Source: an uncultured Collinsella sp. | Lineage (GTDB): Bacteria; Actinomycetota; Coriobacteriia; Coriobacteriales; Coriobacteriaceae | NCBI GenBank assembly: GCA_900550195.1 | Contig: URRB01000003.1 | Location: 1-64,000 of the forward strand | Length of the DNA: 64,000 nucleotides | Reading direction: 5' to 3' | Part shown: piece after piece, positions 25,434 through 34,873 of the stretch | How positions within the stretch are numbered: the stretch's first letter is position 1 | Layout: each line of letters begins with the position of its first letter | Notes under the pieces: generated by a model | Told to the model about the DNA's origin: nothing | Seen by the model: only the letters and a program-made list of their open reading frames with translations | Databases searched by the model: none | Position numbers and translations under genes: made by a program

Positions 25434-26957
25434 CTACCTCACGTTGTCGTTCATCGCGAAAGAGTTCTTCATGGCGCAGCTCGTGGTGTAGAGCACCTTG
25501 CCCAGCAGAGCATCGGTCTCCACGCGAACACGCTCGGCAAAGGCCTCGTTGGCGCGTGCAAGCTCGGCAGGCACCTCGGCCTCGGGCAGAGCGGCTACGG
25601 CAGCGTCGACGTCATGGATCTGCTTGTGGCCCATGCCACCGATCTTCTCCTGATAATCCTCGACCGCGCGGCCGCACTCATGGAAGCGGACGTCAGCCAG
25701 CGCGCCGATCAGGCGGTTGGCCCAGTAGAAGTTTTCGGACGTCACGCGAGCCTGCGTGTCGGCATAGTACTCGGGCATAGTCTCGACGTTGGCGTACAGC
25801 GGAACCAGCGCGTTAAACGAGTTGGAACCAAAGGCCATCCACTGCACGGCGCGGTAGGCCGGCTGCGCATAGGGGCGCAGCTGCAACACGGCAAGCTGGC
25901 TGTTGCGGTTGATGCCGATGGGGCGATAGGCACCACGCGTAGCGGGCGTGCCCTTGCTGCCGTAGCAGTCGTACTCCGTGCCCTGGTAGTGGCTCGAGAG
26001 CACGTACTTGATGTCCTCGATGGTCACCTTGCGCTCGGGCACGCGGCTCCAGGGGATATCGTCGCTCTCGGGCGTGTAGTCGGCGTCGGGGCCATCCCAC
26101 ACGTCGCTGGGGTTGAGGCAGCGCTGCATGTACCAGGCGCGCGGCGTGTTGTAGACATGGTCGCTGTCGCTGTGCGAGCCAAAGGCCTCGCGCGGGTTAA
26201 AGACGGCAGCCGGGCCGTCGCTCTCGACGCCCAGCGTCAGGTCCAGATGCCACTCGGCCATCCAGACGCGCAGGTCGGCGGAGCACATATGGTCGGCCTG
26301 GGCGCCCTCGGCGTCATCCAGGTCAAAGCTGTCGATGCCCAGCTGGTTGGGCATGGTCACATAGGCGTCGTCAGGCACGCGCTTGGCGATCCAGTGGTGA
26401 CCGCCGATGGTCTCGAGCCACCAGATCTCGTCCACGTCGCTAAAGGCGATGCCGTTGTTCTCGTAAGTGCCGTAGCGCTCGAGCAGGTCGCCCAAGATAC
26501 GCACGCCGTCGCGGGCGGACTTGGCATACGGCAGCACCAGGGTCACCATGTCCTCCTCGCCCAGGCCACCGGGCTGCGCCGGCACATAGCCGTCCTCACC
26601 CTCGTTGCCCTTGGCGGGCACGTAGTCCACGAGCGGATCGGCGCCGCGGACGCGCTCGTTGGTGGTAAGCGTCTCGGTTGCGGACATGCCAACATTGAGC
26701 TCGTTGAAACCGGCCTCGGCCCAGATACCGTGGCCCGGGACAACATCGGGGACGCTCGTATAGCGCATGGGGTTATCGGGCAGCTCAACGGTCAGGTGGC
26801 TCAGAACGCTCGTGTAGACACGCGGCTGCTCGTCGGGATGCACCACGCGCATGCGCTTGGGCTCAAACACCCCGTTGGACGAGTCCTCGTTGCGGGCGAC
26901 AAGCGTCGACCCGTCGTAGCTCGCGTTCTTACCAACCAAAATCGTTGTGCACGGCAT
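25434..26957 (-). CDS. pepD: C69-family dipeptidase (PepD type)
   Basis: An N-terminal-nucleophile dipeptidase of family C69. The 507-residue protein starts MPCTTILVGKNASYDGSTLVARNED; the Cys at position 3 is the expected nucleophile, exposed after a very short processing step, and the following VGKxAxxDGSTLxxRNxD block is the family signature. Downstream blocks include VWMAEWHLDLT and the WYMQRCLNP region. It probably works in the cytoplasm on dipeptides of broad specificity, because no signal peptide is visible. The start at 26957 is preceded by AAGGAGG at 6 nt spacing. It is monocistronic, and its neighbours give no further clue. Confidence 0.93.
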   Translation of the reverse strand: MPCTTILVGKNASYDGSTLVARNEDSSNGVFEPKRMRVVHPDEQPRVYTSVLSHLTVELPDNPMRYTSVPDVVPGHGIWAEAGFNELNVGMSATETLTTNERVRGADPLVDYVPAKGNEGEDGYVPAQPGGLGEEDMVTLVLPYAKSARDGVRILGDLLERYGTYENNGIAFSDVDEIWWLETIGGHHWIAKRVPDDAYVTMPNQLGIDSFDLDDAEGAQADHMCSADLRVWMAEWHLDLTLGVESDGPAAVFNPREAFGSHSDSDHVYNTPRAWYMQRCLNPSDVWDGPDADYTPESDDIPWSRVPERKVTIEDIKYVLSSHYQGTEYDCYGSKGTPATRGAYRPIGINRNSQLAVLQLRPYAQPAYRAVQWMAFGSNSFNALVPLYANVETMPEYYADTQARVTSENFYWANRLIGALADVRFHECGRAVEDYQEKIGGMGHKQIHDVDAAVAALPEAEVPAELARANEAFAERVRVETDALLGKVLYTTSCAMKNSFAMNDNVR

Positions 26958-27058
26958 GCGCATCCTCCTTAAGCGAAGAAATCAAACGATAACAGTGTAT
27001 CGCTTCGACACGAAAAGGGCGAAACCACGGCTTCGGCAGCCCCTGTGGGCAAAAACGC

Positions 27059-27913
27059 CTATTTCGATGCGCGCTCCGCCGCCTCGATCACGTGTTTGGC
27101 GAGGATCGCCGTGGTCACAGCCCCCACGCCGCCCGGCACGGGAGTAATTGCGCCAACGATCGGTTCCGTAGCATCAAAATCGACATCGCCGACCAGCTTG
27201 CCAGCGGCCTCGTCCCAATTAATGCCAACATCGATGATCGTCTGGCCCTCGCGAACCGCATCCGCGCCAATCGTGCGCGCGCGTCCAACGGCCGCAACCA
27301 CAATATCAGCTGCACGGCACTCAGCAGCCAAGTCGCGCGTATGCGTATGGCACGTCGTCACCGTGGCATTGCAAGCCGTAAGCATGGCGGCAACGGGACG
27401 ACCAATCACCAGCGACCGACCGACGACCGCGACCTTTGCCCCATCCAGCTCAACACCGTAATGGTCCAGCAACGCCAACACGGCCTCGGCCGTGCAGGGA
27501 GCAAAGCCCTCGCCACGACCCGAAAGCGTGGTAAGCAGCGAGGCCGGCGTCATGGAGTCGACGTCCTTGGCAGGATCGAGCGCCGCGGCAACCGCATCCT
27601 CGTCAAGTCCAGCGGGAAGCGGGCGAAACATCAGGCAGCCGTGAACAGCGGGGTCAGCATTGATGTCCTTAATAGCCGCCAGCAGCTCGTCCTGCGAAAC
27701 ATCGGCGGGAAGCAAAATGCGGCGAGCCTCGATGCCAACCTTCTCGCAGCGCTTGAGGGCGCCGCGCTCGTAGGATAGATCGTCCTCGCGCTCGCCCACG
27801 CGAACGATGGCCAGCGTCGGCACAACGCCGCGCTCGCGCAAAGCCGTGCAGCGAGCGGCGAGCTCCTCGGTCAAAGCACGGGCAACGGGAGCACCCTTGA
27901 GCAGCTCTGCCAT
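27059..27913 (-). CDS. folD: FolD: methylenetetrahydrofolate dehydrogenase/cyclohydrolase, divergent
   Basis: Oxidises 5,10-methylene-THF to methenyl-THF and may hydrolyse it to 10-formyl-THF. The 284-residue protein keeps the catalytic Tyr and Lys (Y48 and K54 in DLSYERGALKRCEKVG), PAKDVDSM, the nucleotide-binding VVGRSLVIGRPVAAML, IDVGIN and TPVPGGVGAVTTAIL. The block that normally reads GILVQLPLP here reads GCLMFRPLP, so the conserved Gln of the active site is Phe, and the first Lys of the usual KxK is Ala. Cyclohydrolase activity may be reduced, which fits the dedicated cyclohydrolase FchA encoded 2 nt upstream. With Fhs (49.5 kb) it forms the one-carbon folate route. Confidence 0.93.
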   Translation of the reverse strand: MAELLKGAPVARALTEELAARCTALRERGVVPTLAIVRVGEREDDLSYERGALKRCEKVGIEARRILLPADVSQDELLAAIKDINADPAVHGCLMFRPLPAGLDEDAVAAALDPAKDVDSMTPASLLTTLSGRGEGFAPCTAEAVLALLDHYGVELDGAKVAVVGRSLVIGRPVAAMLTACNATVTTCHTHTRDLAAECRAADIVVAAVGRARTIGADAVREGQTIIDVGINWDEAAGKLVGDVDFDATEPIVGAITPVPGGVGAVTTAILAKHVIEAAERASK

Positions 27914-27915
27914 GG

Positions 27916-28548
27916 CTACCCCCTCTTCCTCGCGGCATCGGCGGCGCGGCGCGCCAGCGCATCAGCGCGCGGCAGCCACGTATCCAGCAGCTCATCGCAC
28001 GCCGCCTCGAGTTCCTCGGCGCGCGCCCGGTCTTTCATAGATGTGGTGTTGGCAAAGAGCGTCAGGCTCGCGCCCTGCATGGCAGCGCGGCAGAATACGG
28101 CACCGCACGCCACGTCGGACAGCAACTGGCGCGAGCCTTTGTCTGCCATGTCCTCGAGCAGCGCCAGCGCGCGCCCGCAGGCATCCATGATCCGATACGG
28201 CGGCATGGCCGCCACGTGCAACGCGTCCTGAATCGCAGCCGGTCGAGCCGGGTCCTCGCGCGGAATACCGTATGCCGCAGACACCTGGCCGTACGCACGC
28301 ACATCCTCGGCAACCAGGCCCACTAGTTCCTGCGCCAACTCGTCTGCCTGGGCAAACGCACGCGTCAGGTCATCCGCACGATCAGCAAGCGCGGGATTGG
28401 TCGCACCGTAGCGGGCAACCATTCCGCACAGCGAGGCGCCCAGCGCGCCCACAAAAGCGCTCGCGCTGCCACCACCGGGAACTGGCTCGCGCGCGGCCAG
28501 CGCCTCGGCAAAACCGCGACAGGTTTTATCCATCATCTCTTGGCTCAT
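27916..28548 (-). CDS. fchA: Methenyltetrahydrofolate cyclohydrolase / formimino-THF cyclodeaminase
   Basis: A 210-residue protein of the FTCD-C/FchA family: an all-helical fold with the substrate-loop motif REPVPGGGSASAFVGALGAS near residue 20-40 and SCGxx-type helices (LCGMVARYGATNP). It hydrolyses 5,10-methenyl-THF or deaminates formimino-THF. The start at 28548 (MSQEMMDKTC) follows GAAGGTG; the frame opens upstream at 28608 without a site. It overlaps functionally with FolD, whose gene starts 2 nt after this stop. The pair suggests a one-carbon pathway able to run toward formate or histidine-derived formimino groups. Confidence 0.9.
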   Translation of the reverse strand: MSQEMMDKTCRGFAEALAAREPVPGGGSASAFVGALGASLCGMVARYGATNPALADRADDLTRAFAQADELAQELVGLVAEDVRAYGQVSAAYGIPREDPARPAAIQDALHVAAMPPYRIMDACGRALALLEDMADKGSRQLLSDVACGAVFCRAAMQGASLTLFANTTSMKDRARAEELEAACDELLDTWLPRADALARRAADAARKRG

Positions 28549-29010
28549 ACGCACACGCACCTTCAAGTCATATATATCGGTCGGGCGGCCGACGTCGGCC
28601 GACCGCATCGATCACGTAATGGTGCTAAGTCTAGCCCATAAGTACGCGAGCGTCAGCGCACCTGGCCATCGCGGATTTCTATGGCACACGATAGGCCATG
28701 TCAACGCAAACATGGGACACATGGCCCACCTTTCGAGACTCCCGGACGTCAAAAACTGAGGCATATCTATAAACAAGGAACCTGTTGGGGCAACGCCCAC
28801 GCACGCGCGCCCCATTAAATCAACGGGCACCTCACCCCGGGGAGGGCCGACAGCATCGGCCCTCCCCTCTTTTGCGACCGCACATATTGCCACTTGTCGG
28901 CGCAATTCCAGCCCCCAGAATGGGACACATGGCCCACCCTAGCGAGCCGTCCACGCGTACAGTAAAGGCAGGTAATCCATGGACGATTACAGATCGAGGA
29001 GGACACGACC
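28549..29010 (+). other. Intergenic region with an 18-nt direct repeat and possible small transcript
   Basis: No convincing gene is seen in this 462-nt gap. The sequence TGGGACACATGGCCCACC occurs exactly twice, at 28713-28730 and 28921-28938. Between the copies is a strong plus-strand terminator (28839-28873) with no gene in front of it. That arrangement would suit a short untranslated transcript starting after the first repeat, or a leader attenuator for the lipoprotein at 29011. The region before the lipoprotein carries GAGGAGG as ribosome site. Confidence 0.45.
28839..28873 (+). terminator. Orphan Rho-independent terminator upstream of the lipoprotein gene
   Basis: A perfect 12-bp stem GGGGAGGGCCGA (28839-28850; complement 28856-28867) is followed by TCTTTT. 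No plus-strand coding sequence precedes it, which points to an attenuator or an sRNA end. Confidence 0.8.
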
Positions 29011-29604
29011 ATGAAAAAGAAGGCCTTTGCGATTCTCACCCTCTGCATCAGTCTCTTTGCCGCGGTTGCCCTGGTGGGTTGCGGCGGCAGCGGCGGCGCT
29101 ACCGGCAGTGGCGGTGGCGGCGGCGCAGAAAAGCCAGCCGTGGATATGAGGACCGACTTCATTTGGTTTAAGGTCGAGGTCCCCGAGGGCGTCGAGATCA
29201 CCGACGTCGCAGGCGACACCGCCGACAGGGCCCAGTTTAAGTTCACCGAGAGCGAGCACGCCAGCGACCGCTTCATCCCCGTCTTCGACTCTGACAAGAA
29301 CGCCGACGAGCTGTTCGACTACGAGGCAAAGTGGAAGGCCAACTCCGGATGGACCGAGAGCGATCCCGTTAAGTACAACGGCAAGACCTGGCGCAGTGCC
29401 TACTTTACGCACTCGGGCGGCGTGACGACCGAGTACTTCACCGACGTTGACGGTGGCAGTGTGTATGTGCGCATCGACAACGTCGAGGAGCACAAGGACG
29501 CCGTCGAGACCATGATGAAGTCCCTGGAATTTGCCGATGACATCGCCGAGACCAAGACCGAGGCCATGGACGTCAAGCTCGACGATATCGAGATCAAGCG
29601 TTAA
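29011..29604 (+). CDS. Lipoprotein of unknown function
   Basis: A 197-residue exported lipoprotein: basic N-terminus MKKKAF, hydrophobic core, and lipobox LVGC with the acylated Cys at about residue 24, followed by a Gly/Ser-rich linker (GGSGGATGSGGGGG). The mature part (about 45-195) is a compact, acidic domain with alternating strands (FIWFKVEVPEGVEITDV, TWRSAYFTHSGG, YVRIDNVEEHKDAVETMMKS) and no recognised motif. It stands alone between two terminators with its own ribosome site (GAGGAGG). A substrate-binding or surface sensor role is possible, but the function is unknown. Confidence 0.85.
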   Translation: MKKKAFAILTLCISLFAAVALVGCGGSGGATGSGGGGGAEKPAVDMRTDFIWFKVEVPEGVEITDVAGDTADRAQFKFTESEHASDRFIPVFDSDKNADELFDYEAKWKANSGWTESDPVKYNGKTWRSAYFTHSGGVTTEYFTDVDGGSVYVRIDNVEEHKDAVETMMKSLEFADDIAETKTEAMDVKLDDIEIKR

Positions 29605-29676
29605 GCGACTGGCGAGCGCAGCGGGAAACACGGGCGCAGTGCAAACAAGCGACGGTTCCCTAGCGCTTCGTACCCA

Positions 29677-29708
29677 GGGAGGGCCGGTAAACCGACCCTC
29701 CCTTTCTT
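29677..29708 (+). terminator. Terminator after the lipoprotein gene
   Basis: The stem GGGAGGGCCGGT/ACCGACCCTCCC (29677-29688 and 29691-29702, one mismatch) is followed by TTTCTT. Confidence 0.85.
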
Positions 29709-29909
29709 ATGCCGGTAGCCAACGAACGCGAGGATGCCGGACGCCGGAACCGCTCCAAATGTAGCAACAGTACGAAAACGACAAACACCCCAACACGTCC
29801 GCCCGCCGATTTATTGCGCCGCGCAGACAATTGAACCAGCATCTTTAAACATCTGAGCAGTATAGTGACCAAAACTATCGCATAACCGCACTCTACGAAT
29901 GGAGAAGTT

Positions 29910-30917
29910 ATGACCGAACACCACGCCATCAGCCGCCGAGCATTTACGTTGGGCCTTGGACTCGCGGCGTTGTCGCCACTTGCAAGCCTGCCCGAAACCG
30001 CGGCATTGGGCATTGGCCCACGAGCGGCATTTGCAGACGACGCTGCCACAGCGTCGGTCAGCCTCAACAATTTCGTCATTCGCCTTCGCCCCGCGGGCTA
30101 TTTTCGTACCGCAAGCGTTAACGAAGACGGCAACGTCATCGGCAACGTCTGCCATCTGTTTAATGACGGCACGTCCAGCAAGCTCATCCTTGAGAACGTA
30201 ACGACCAAGAATGACGATACAAACTGGTATGCTATCCGCACCTTGCTCAATTTCGAAGAGCATAAAAAGACGGGCTACAGCATTTGGTCGGTCGATGGCG
30301 ACTCGGACAAAGACGGAAAGGTCATCCACGTATGGAGTGGCGAGCATGACGGCAAGCCCAGTCGCTCTTTTGCGTTCGAGCGGCAATCAAACGGAACCTA
30401 TATCATCCGAGACCGCACGGTCGAGAAAGAAACCGAGAAAAAAGACATTAAGTACCTGGCAATAGAATCGAACGGCGAAGACCAGGACAACAATAAGATC
30501 TGCCATAAGAGTAAGAGTAAGAGCATTCCGTGGGAGCTCGAACTTATCGGTTACGACATGAAAAAGAACGATGCCACGGTTAGCAGCCTCGACTGGATTA
30601 CGTACAGCAGCTACGTCGATGGGCCATGTTGGATGAAATACGTCGACGACAACAAGTTCCTCGACGAGCTGAGCATCCCGGGCACGCACGATTCGGGCAC
30701 CTGCAGCGTGGACAACGACACTGAGCCCCAATCCTCGCAAGTAAAATGCCAGCAGGATTACATTCCCACGCAGCTGCTCGAAGGCATTCGCTATTTTGAT
30801 ATCCGTCTCGGAAAGGGCAACAACCCTGGCATCGACCATGGGATGTACTACCTGCTCAAAAAAGACGCGTACTTTTTGCATCTTTCCGATGTCATAGGCT
30901 ACTTCAAAACGTTTTGA
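29910..30917 (+). pseudogene. PI-PLC-like surface protein, 5' part (frameshifted)
   Basis: The first 335 residues of what should be an approximately 830-residue protein. A Tat-type signal (SRRAFTLGLGLAALSPLASL) is followed by a beta-rich region of about 200 residues resembling a lectin-like trefoil, then the X-domain of phosphatidylinositol-specific phospholipase C: SIPGTHDSGT (first catalytic His), RYFDIRLG and DHGMYY (second catalytic His). The frame stops just after DVIGYFKTF at a run of four T (30912-30915). Restoring a fifth T reads straight into the second part (FKTFLNENPTEALIMLV). This may be a sequencing error, a decayed gene, or a slippage switch. The ATG has GGAG nearby (AATGGAGAAGTT). 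Confidence 0.85.
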
Positions 30918-32404
30918 ACGAAAACCCGACAGAAGCGCTCATCATGCTTGTATCACGAGGCAACGACGAGGCTACCGACGAAAGTGTTACGACGGCTTTC
31001 GCCAAGGTTTTGGACGACAACCCCAAACTGTTCTATACGTCGAGCCGCGTTCCCACACTGGGCGAGGTGCGCGGAAAGATCGTCCTGCTACGTCGATTTG
31101 GACTCGACGGCGACAGCGTAAGCGGCCACACGTGGGGACTCGACCTCACCGAATGGGATAACAAAATCGCAGCGCACACCGACAGCAGTTCCATGTGCCT
31201 CGTCCAAGACGCGCGGGGCTTTGAAGCCGCGGGGGAAACAGGCGACAAAGAGCCCTATTGCACCAAGGTATACGCCCAGGACAAGTACAAACTCACGGGA
31301 ACCGACAAGCTCAGCTGGGTCGATAATGCGCTGAAGGAAACGACCGGGCGCACGCGCAACGAGGTAGATGTCGAGGACGACAACGGGGCCAAGGAGAAAG
31401 TCCTGGAGCGTTGCTGGTCTATCAACTACACCAGCTGCACGGGCTTGTCGCACGGAGGCAATCCTTTTACCTCGGCACGAGTAGTCAACGAGCATCTGTA
31501 TAAGAGCCCGTACATCAATCCCAGCGGCATCGAGGATACAAAGTCAGATTACCTCAAGCACATTGGCATCATCGCATCCGACTTTGTTGATGCGGCGCTG
31601 GCCCGGAGCATCTACCAGCGCAATTACGATACGGAGCACAAGCAGACGGCTTCGTACTATCTCCCGTACTATCTCCCGACCCGCATGCGCATGACGTACG
31701 GCGACTCGCTGAGCGATGCCTCATTCCAGGACGGCAAGACCGTTGGCGAGGGTCATTTCCGCCTCGTCGACAGCAGCAACGTACTCAACGTGGCAGCTTC
31801 GGGCCATGCGTTTGCCATCGAATATGTGGATGTCGACGCCTTGGGCAACGAGACCGTTACGGAGCTGCGGGGCTCCGTGCCCATCGATATCGATCCACGC
31901 GCGCTGACGCCCCATTTTGAGGGACTCGAAGGCCTTAAGGCCGGCGAAGACGTGCGCGCCAAGATTGCGGCATCACTCGAGGGCAAGCTCGAAACCGATG
32001 CCTGCACGGCCCAGCTCGAGTTTGTGCACGACGCGAACGGCGCTCCGGGAACGGCGATGGCCGAGGGCGAGGCATTTACCGCGGGAACGTACTGGGTGCG
32101 CGTGAACGGTCTCTTGGGCGACGCGGCGCAGAGCTACACGCTCGCCAGCGATGGAGCCGCAAGCTTTACCGTAGCGGCCTCGGGCAGTGCAGGCGGCACC
32201 GGTAGCGGCACGGGTTCCAACGCAGACGGCGCCGACAAGAACGGCGGCGGCAACAAGAGCAAGGGCTCGACCGGAAAACTCGCCGACACGGGCGACGGCT
32301 CTGGCGTTGCCGCCGGGCTCGCTGCCGCCGCCGTGGCGACAACGGTCGCCGGCGCGGCGATGCTTGCCAATGACCGCGAAAACGTTGGAGACGACAGCGA
32401 ATAG
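30914..32404 (+). pseudogene. PI-PLC-like surface protein, 3' part with LADTG anchor
   Basis: The second part of the split PI-PLC-like gene, in the next frame. It continues the catalytic domain (NENPTEALIMLVSRG, then GKIVLLRRFG), followed by an Ig-like or Cna-type domain region (about residues 290-420 of this part), a Gly/Asn/Lys linker, and a sorting signal: LADTG, a hydrophobic Ala-rich helix, and a charged tail. LAxTG is an accepted variant in actinobacterial class E sortase substrates. No ribosome site lies at a plausible internal start, so this part is probably expressed only if the frame is restored. A terminator follows. Substrates may be phosphatidylinositol or GPI-type lipids on host cells (inference). 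Confidence 0.82.
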
Positions 32405-32440
32405 GCAAGCCCGCCTTTTAGACACATCGACTCAATTGGG

Positions 32441-32474
32441 GGGGCGCAGAATACCGTTCTGCGCCCCGATTTTT
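32441..32474 (+). terminator. Terminator after the PI-PLC-like gene
   Basis: A perfect 11-bp stem GGGGCGCAGAA (32441-32451; complement 32457-32467) is followed by GATTTTT. Confidence 0.9.
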
Positions 32475-32499
32475 ACCTTAGCCCGAACACCGTTATCGG

Positions 32500-32769
32500 C
32501 TACATCACCATGTTCAGCGCATTCACGAACTCCTGAGCTTGGGAGCGGCTGCTCAGACTAAAGACACAGGCAGTCAACAGCCTGTTACGTAGGAAAACGT
32601 CGCGGCCCTTGATCCTGCTGACCCCCGTAATGTCCTTAAGATAAACAATCTCGGTGTGCTTGCCACCAAAAGTGCCCTTCTTGAGCACCTCGATGCGGTT
32701 AGGGTAGATCTTGACGTCTTTAAACCTACCCGAACCTTTGTCCTGGAACAGCAGCGTGTTGTTGTCCAT
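32500..32769 (-). CDS. PH-like domain protein, copy 1 (89 residues)
   Basis: An 89-residue protein made almost wholly of a bacterial pleckstrin-homology-like fold: seven short strands (LLFQDKG, VKIYPNRIEVLKK, TEIVYLKDITGVSRIKGRD) and a C-terminal helix (SSRSQAQEFVNALNMVM). It has no membrane segment. It begins MDNNTLLF at 32769 with GGGAGTGA upstream; the frame extends to 32814 without support. A paralogue of identical length and about half identical sequence is at 36572-36841, also on the minus strand. The two bracket the damaged-nuclease/ADP-ribosylhydrolase/HicB region. No function is known; such domains often mediate protein or lipid interaction. Confidence 0.75.
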   Translation of the reverse strand: MDNNTLLFQDKGSGRFKDVKIYPNRIEVLKKGTFGGKHTEIVYLKDITGVSRIKGRDVFLRNRLLTACVFSLSSRSQAQEFVNALNMVM

Positions 32770-32937
32770 ACGCGTCACTCCCGCGGGGTTCGCTAAAACT
32801 GCCTCTATGGTCACATTTTAACCACCGCAAGGCTCCCATGCGAAGGTGCCAGACAACATAGCAATTCGTGTCCGCGCGAGGCTTTAAACTAAATGCGTTA
32901 AAGATGCATTCCACAAGAGGAAAGTGGGGCGACAGTG

Positions 32938-33504
32938 ATGGGTGAACTAGTAAACCGTGGAGAATCGGCAATCGTGCCCGAAGGTTTTTACAAGCAGGTC
33001 TCCTCGATTCTCAACGCCGCTCGCGACAAGGCCTATACCGCCGTTAACTTTGCGATGGTTGAGGCATATTGGGAGATCGGCAAGAGTATTGTTGATGAAC
33101 AGGGCGGAGAGGAGCGCGCCAAGTATGGCGATGCACTGATCGACGAACTTGCCGTTAGATTGACTAAGGATTTTGGCAGAGGCTTCAACGCCAGAAGCTT
33201 AAGATACATGCGTCAGTTTTATCTTGCGTTCCCAATCCGGAACGCGCTGCGTTCCGAATTGAATTGGACACATTACCGCAGGTTATCGCGTATAACCGAC
33301 CCTGATGCTCGAACATGGTACATGAGCGAATGCGCCGATTCTCGTTGGAGCACGCGTCAGCTCGAACGCCAGATCAACACCATGTCCCCGAGCGCCTACT
33401 TGCCAGCAAGGACAAGGAGGCCGTCACCCAGGAAATCCAAAAGAGCGCCCCGGCTCGTCGCCCCGAGGATATCATCCGCGACCCATATGTACTGGAGTTT
33501 TTAG
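32938..33504 (+). pseudogene. YhcG/DUF1016 nuclease, 5' part (frameshifted)
   Basis: The N-terminal DUF1016 domain of a YhcG-type PD-(D/E)XK nuclease: ILNAARDKAYTAVNFAMVEA followed by YWEIGKSIVDEQGG, LTKDFGRGFNARSLRYMRQFYLAF, and WSTRQLERQINT. True homology ends at about 33383, where the frame should continue as ERLLASKDK but does not; residues after QINT are out of frame. The break sits at a run of four C (33386-33389) and one extra base restores the frame. The start is the ATG at 32938, with AGAGGAAAG somewhat far upstream. Intact proteins of this family are often found near restriction and defence genes. Confidence 0.82.
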
Positions 33505-33986
33505 GTTTCTCGGACGATACTGCGTTTCGCGAGAGCGATCTAGAGCAGGCGCTCATCACGCATCTTCAGAAGTTCCTGCTGGAGCTTGGCCGTGGTTTCG
33601 CTTTCGAGGCGCGCCAAAAGCGCATCACCTTTGATGGGCGCCATTTCTATATTGACCTTGTTTTTTACAACTATCTGATGCGCTGCTTCGTGCTCATCGA
33701 CCTTAAGACGGACGACCTTACGCATCAGGACCTGGGCCAGATGCAAATGTATGTGAACTACTACACGCGCGAGCTCATGAACGAAGGCGACAATCCGCCC
33801 ATAGGCATCGTGCTCTGCGCGGACAAAAGCGATTCGATTGTCGAGTACACGCTGCCCGAAGACAACGACCAAGTGTTTGCCGCCAAATACCTGCCGTATC
33901 TTCCAAGCAAGGAAGAGCTGGCGCGCGAGCTGAGTGCCGAGTACCGCGCCATCAACGAAGCGACCAATGGCGAAACGCAAGGGTAG
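33315..33986 (+). pseudogene. YhcG/DUF1016 nuclease, 3' part
   Basis: The C-terminal nuclease half. Homology begins at about 33387 (ERLLASKDKEAVTQEI), then the PD-(D/E)XK-like domain: ITFDGRHFYIDLVFYN supplies the Asp, and CFVLIDLKTDDLTHQDLGQM supplies the D-x-K and Gln motif. It ends with IGIVLCADKSDSIVEYTL and YLPSKEELARELSAEY, both typical of the family. Upstream residues in this frame are not homologous. Together with the 5' part it would give about 349 residues, normal for the family. Unless the frameshift is an assembly error the enzyme is inactive. Confidence 0.82.
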
Positions 33987-34049
33987 CAGCACGTTGCGAC
34001 CGATACCCCCGACGGCGTTTCATATCCCCCGACATAAGAGGAGCGCTCC

Positions 34050-34838
34050 ATGACAGACAGACCGAAAACAACACTACGCGATTGTATCTATGGGCTTGCC
34101 GTCGGCGACGCGTTGGGCGTTCCATACGAGTTTATGCCTCGCGGCACGTTCGAATGCACCGACATGATCGGCTACGGCACGCACGGGCAGCCCGCCGGCA
34201 CCTGGAGCGATGACACGTCCATGACGCTTGCTACCTGCGACTCGATTAGAGAGCTTGGGCACATCGACACCGCAGACATGCGCGACAAATTCGTCAGCTG
34301 GATTGCCCGTGGCGAGTATACGATCGACGGCGTTTTCGATTATGGCGGCACGACCGCCCGCGCCTTGCACACCGGCAAAGGAGGCTCCGGCGAGCGCGAC
34401 AACGGCAACGGATCGCTCATGCGCATCGCTCCCCTGGCGTTCACCGATGCGACAGACGACGAGGTCTGCGAGGTCTCCGCGATTACGCACGCCCACAGAA
34501 CGTCGACCGATGCATGCGTCATATTTATCGAGCTAATGAGGGATGTGATGAACGACGCGCTTCCCTCGTGGGTGCTCCAGCTGAAAGACGTGCCCGAGCA
34601 CGAAATCAGGTCTGGCGGCTTCGTGCGCGACACGCTTAAAGCAGCCACCTGGTGTTTCGTCAACACTAACAGCTACGAAGATTGCGTGCTTGCCGCCGTC
34701 AACCTGGGCGACGACACCGACACCACCGCAGCCGTCGCAGGTGCGCTCGCCGGCACGGCATACGGCATCGACGCAATTCCACGAGAGTGGATCGACGCCT
34801 TGCGCGGTAAAGAGCTGATAGAGCAGTGTTTGTTTTAG
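34050..34838 (+). CDS. ADP-ribosylglycohydrolase family protein
   Basis: A 262-residue member of the ADP-ribosylhydrolase (DraG/ARH) family, which removes ADP-ribose from proteins or small molecules with two Mg ions. The visible metal-binding motifs are GLAVGDALGVPYEF, GTWSDDTSMTLAT (the DDT motif, near residue 52), RDNGNGSLMRIAP and, near the C-terminus, AVNLGDDTDTTAAVAGALAG (DxDTxA). All expected acidic ligands are present, so it should be active. GAGGAG lies before the ATG. It sits in the accessory region; such enzymes can belong to toxin/immunity or phage-defence settings, but no ADP-ribosyltransferase is nearby. A small gene follows 35 nt downstream. Confidence 0.92.
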   Translation: MTDRPKTTLRDCIYGLAVGDALGVPYEFMPRGTFECTDMIGYGTHGQPAGTWSDDTSMTLATCDSIRELGHIDTADMRDKFVSWIARGEYTIDGVFDYGGTTARALHTGKGGSGERDNGNGSLMRIAPLAFTDATDDEVCEVSAITHAHRTSTDACVIFIELMRDVMNDALPSWVLQLKDVPEHEIRSGGFVRDTLKAATWCFVNTNSYEDCVLAAVNLGDDTDTTAAVAGALAGTAYGIDAIPREWIDALRGKELIEQCLF

Positions 34839-34873
34839 GGCGCACTTACGATAGAAACTGACCAGCAGGCGCC

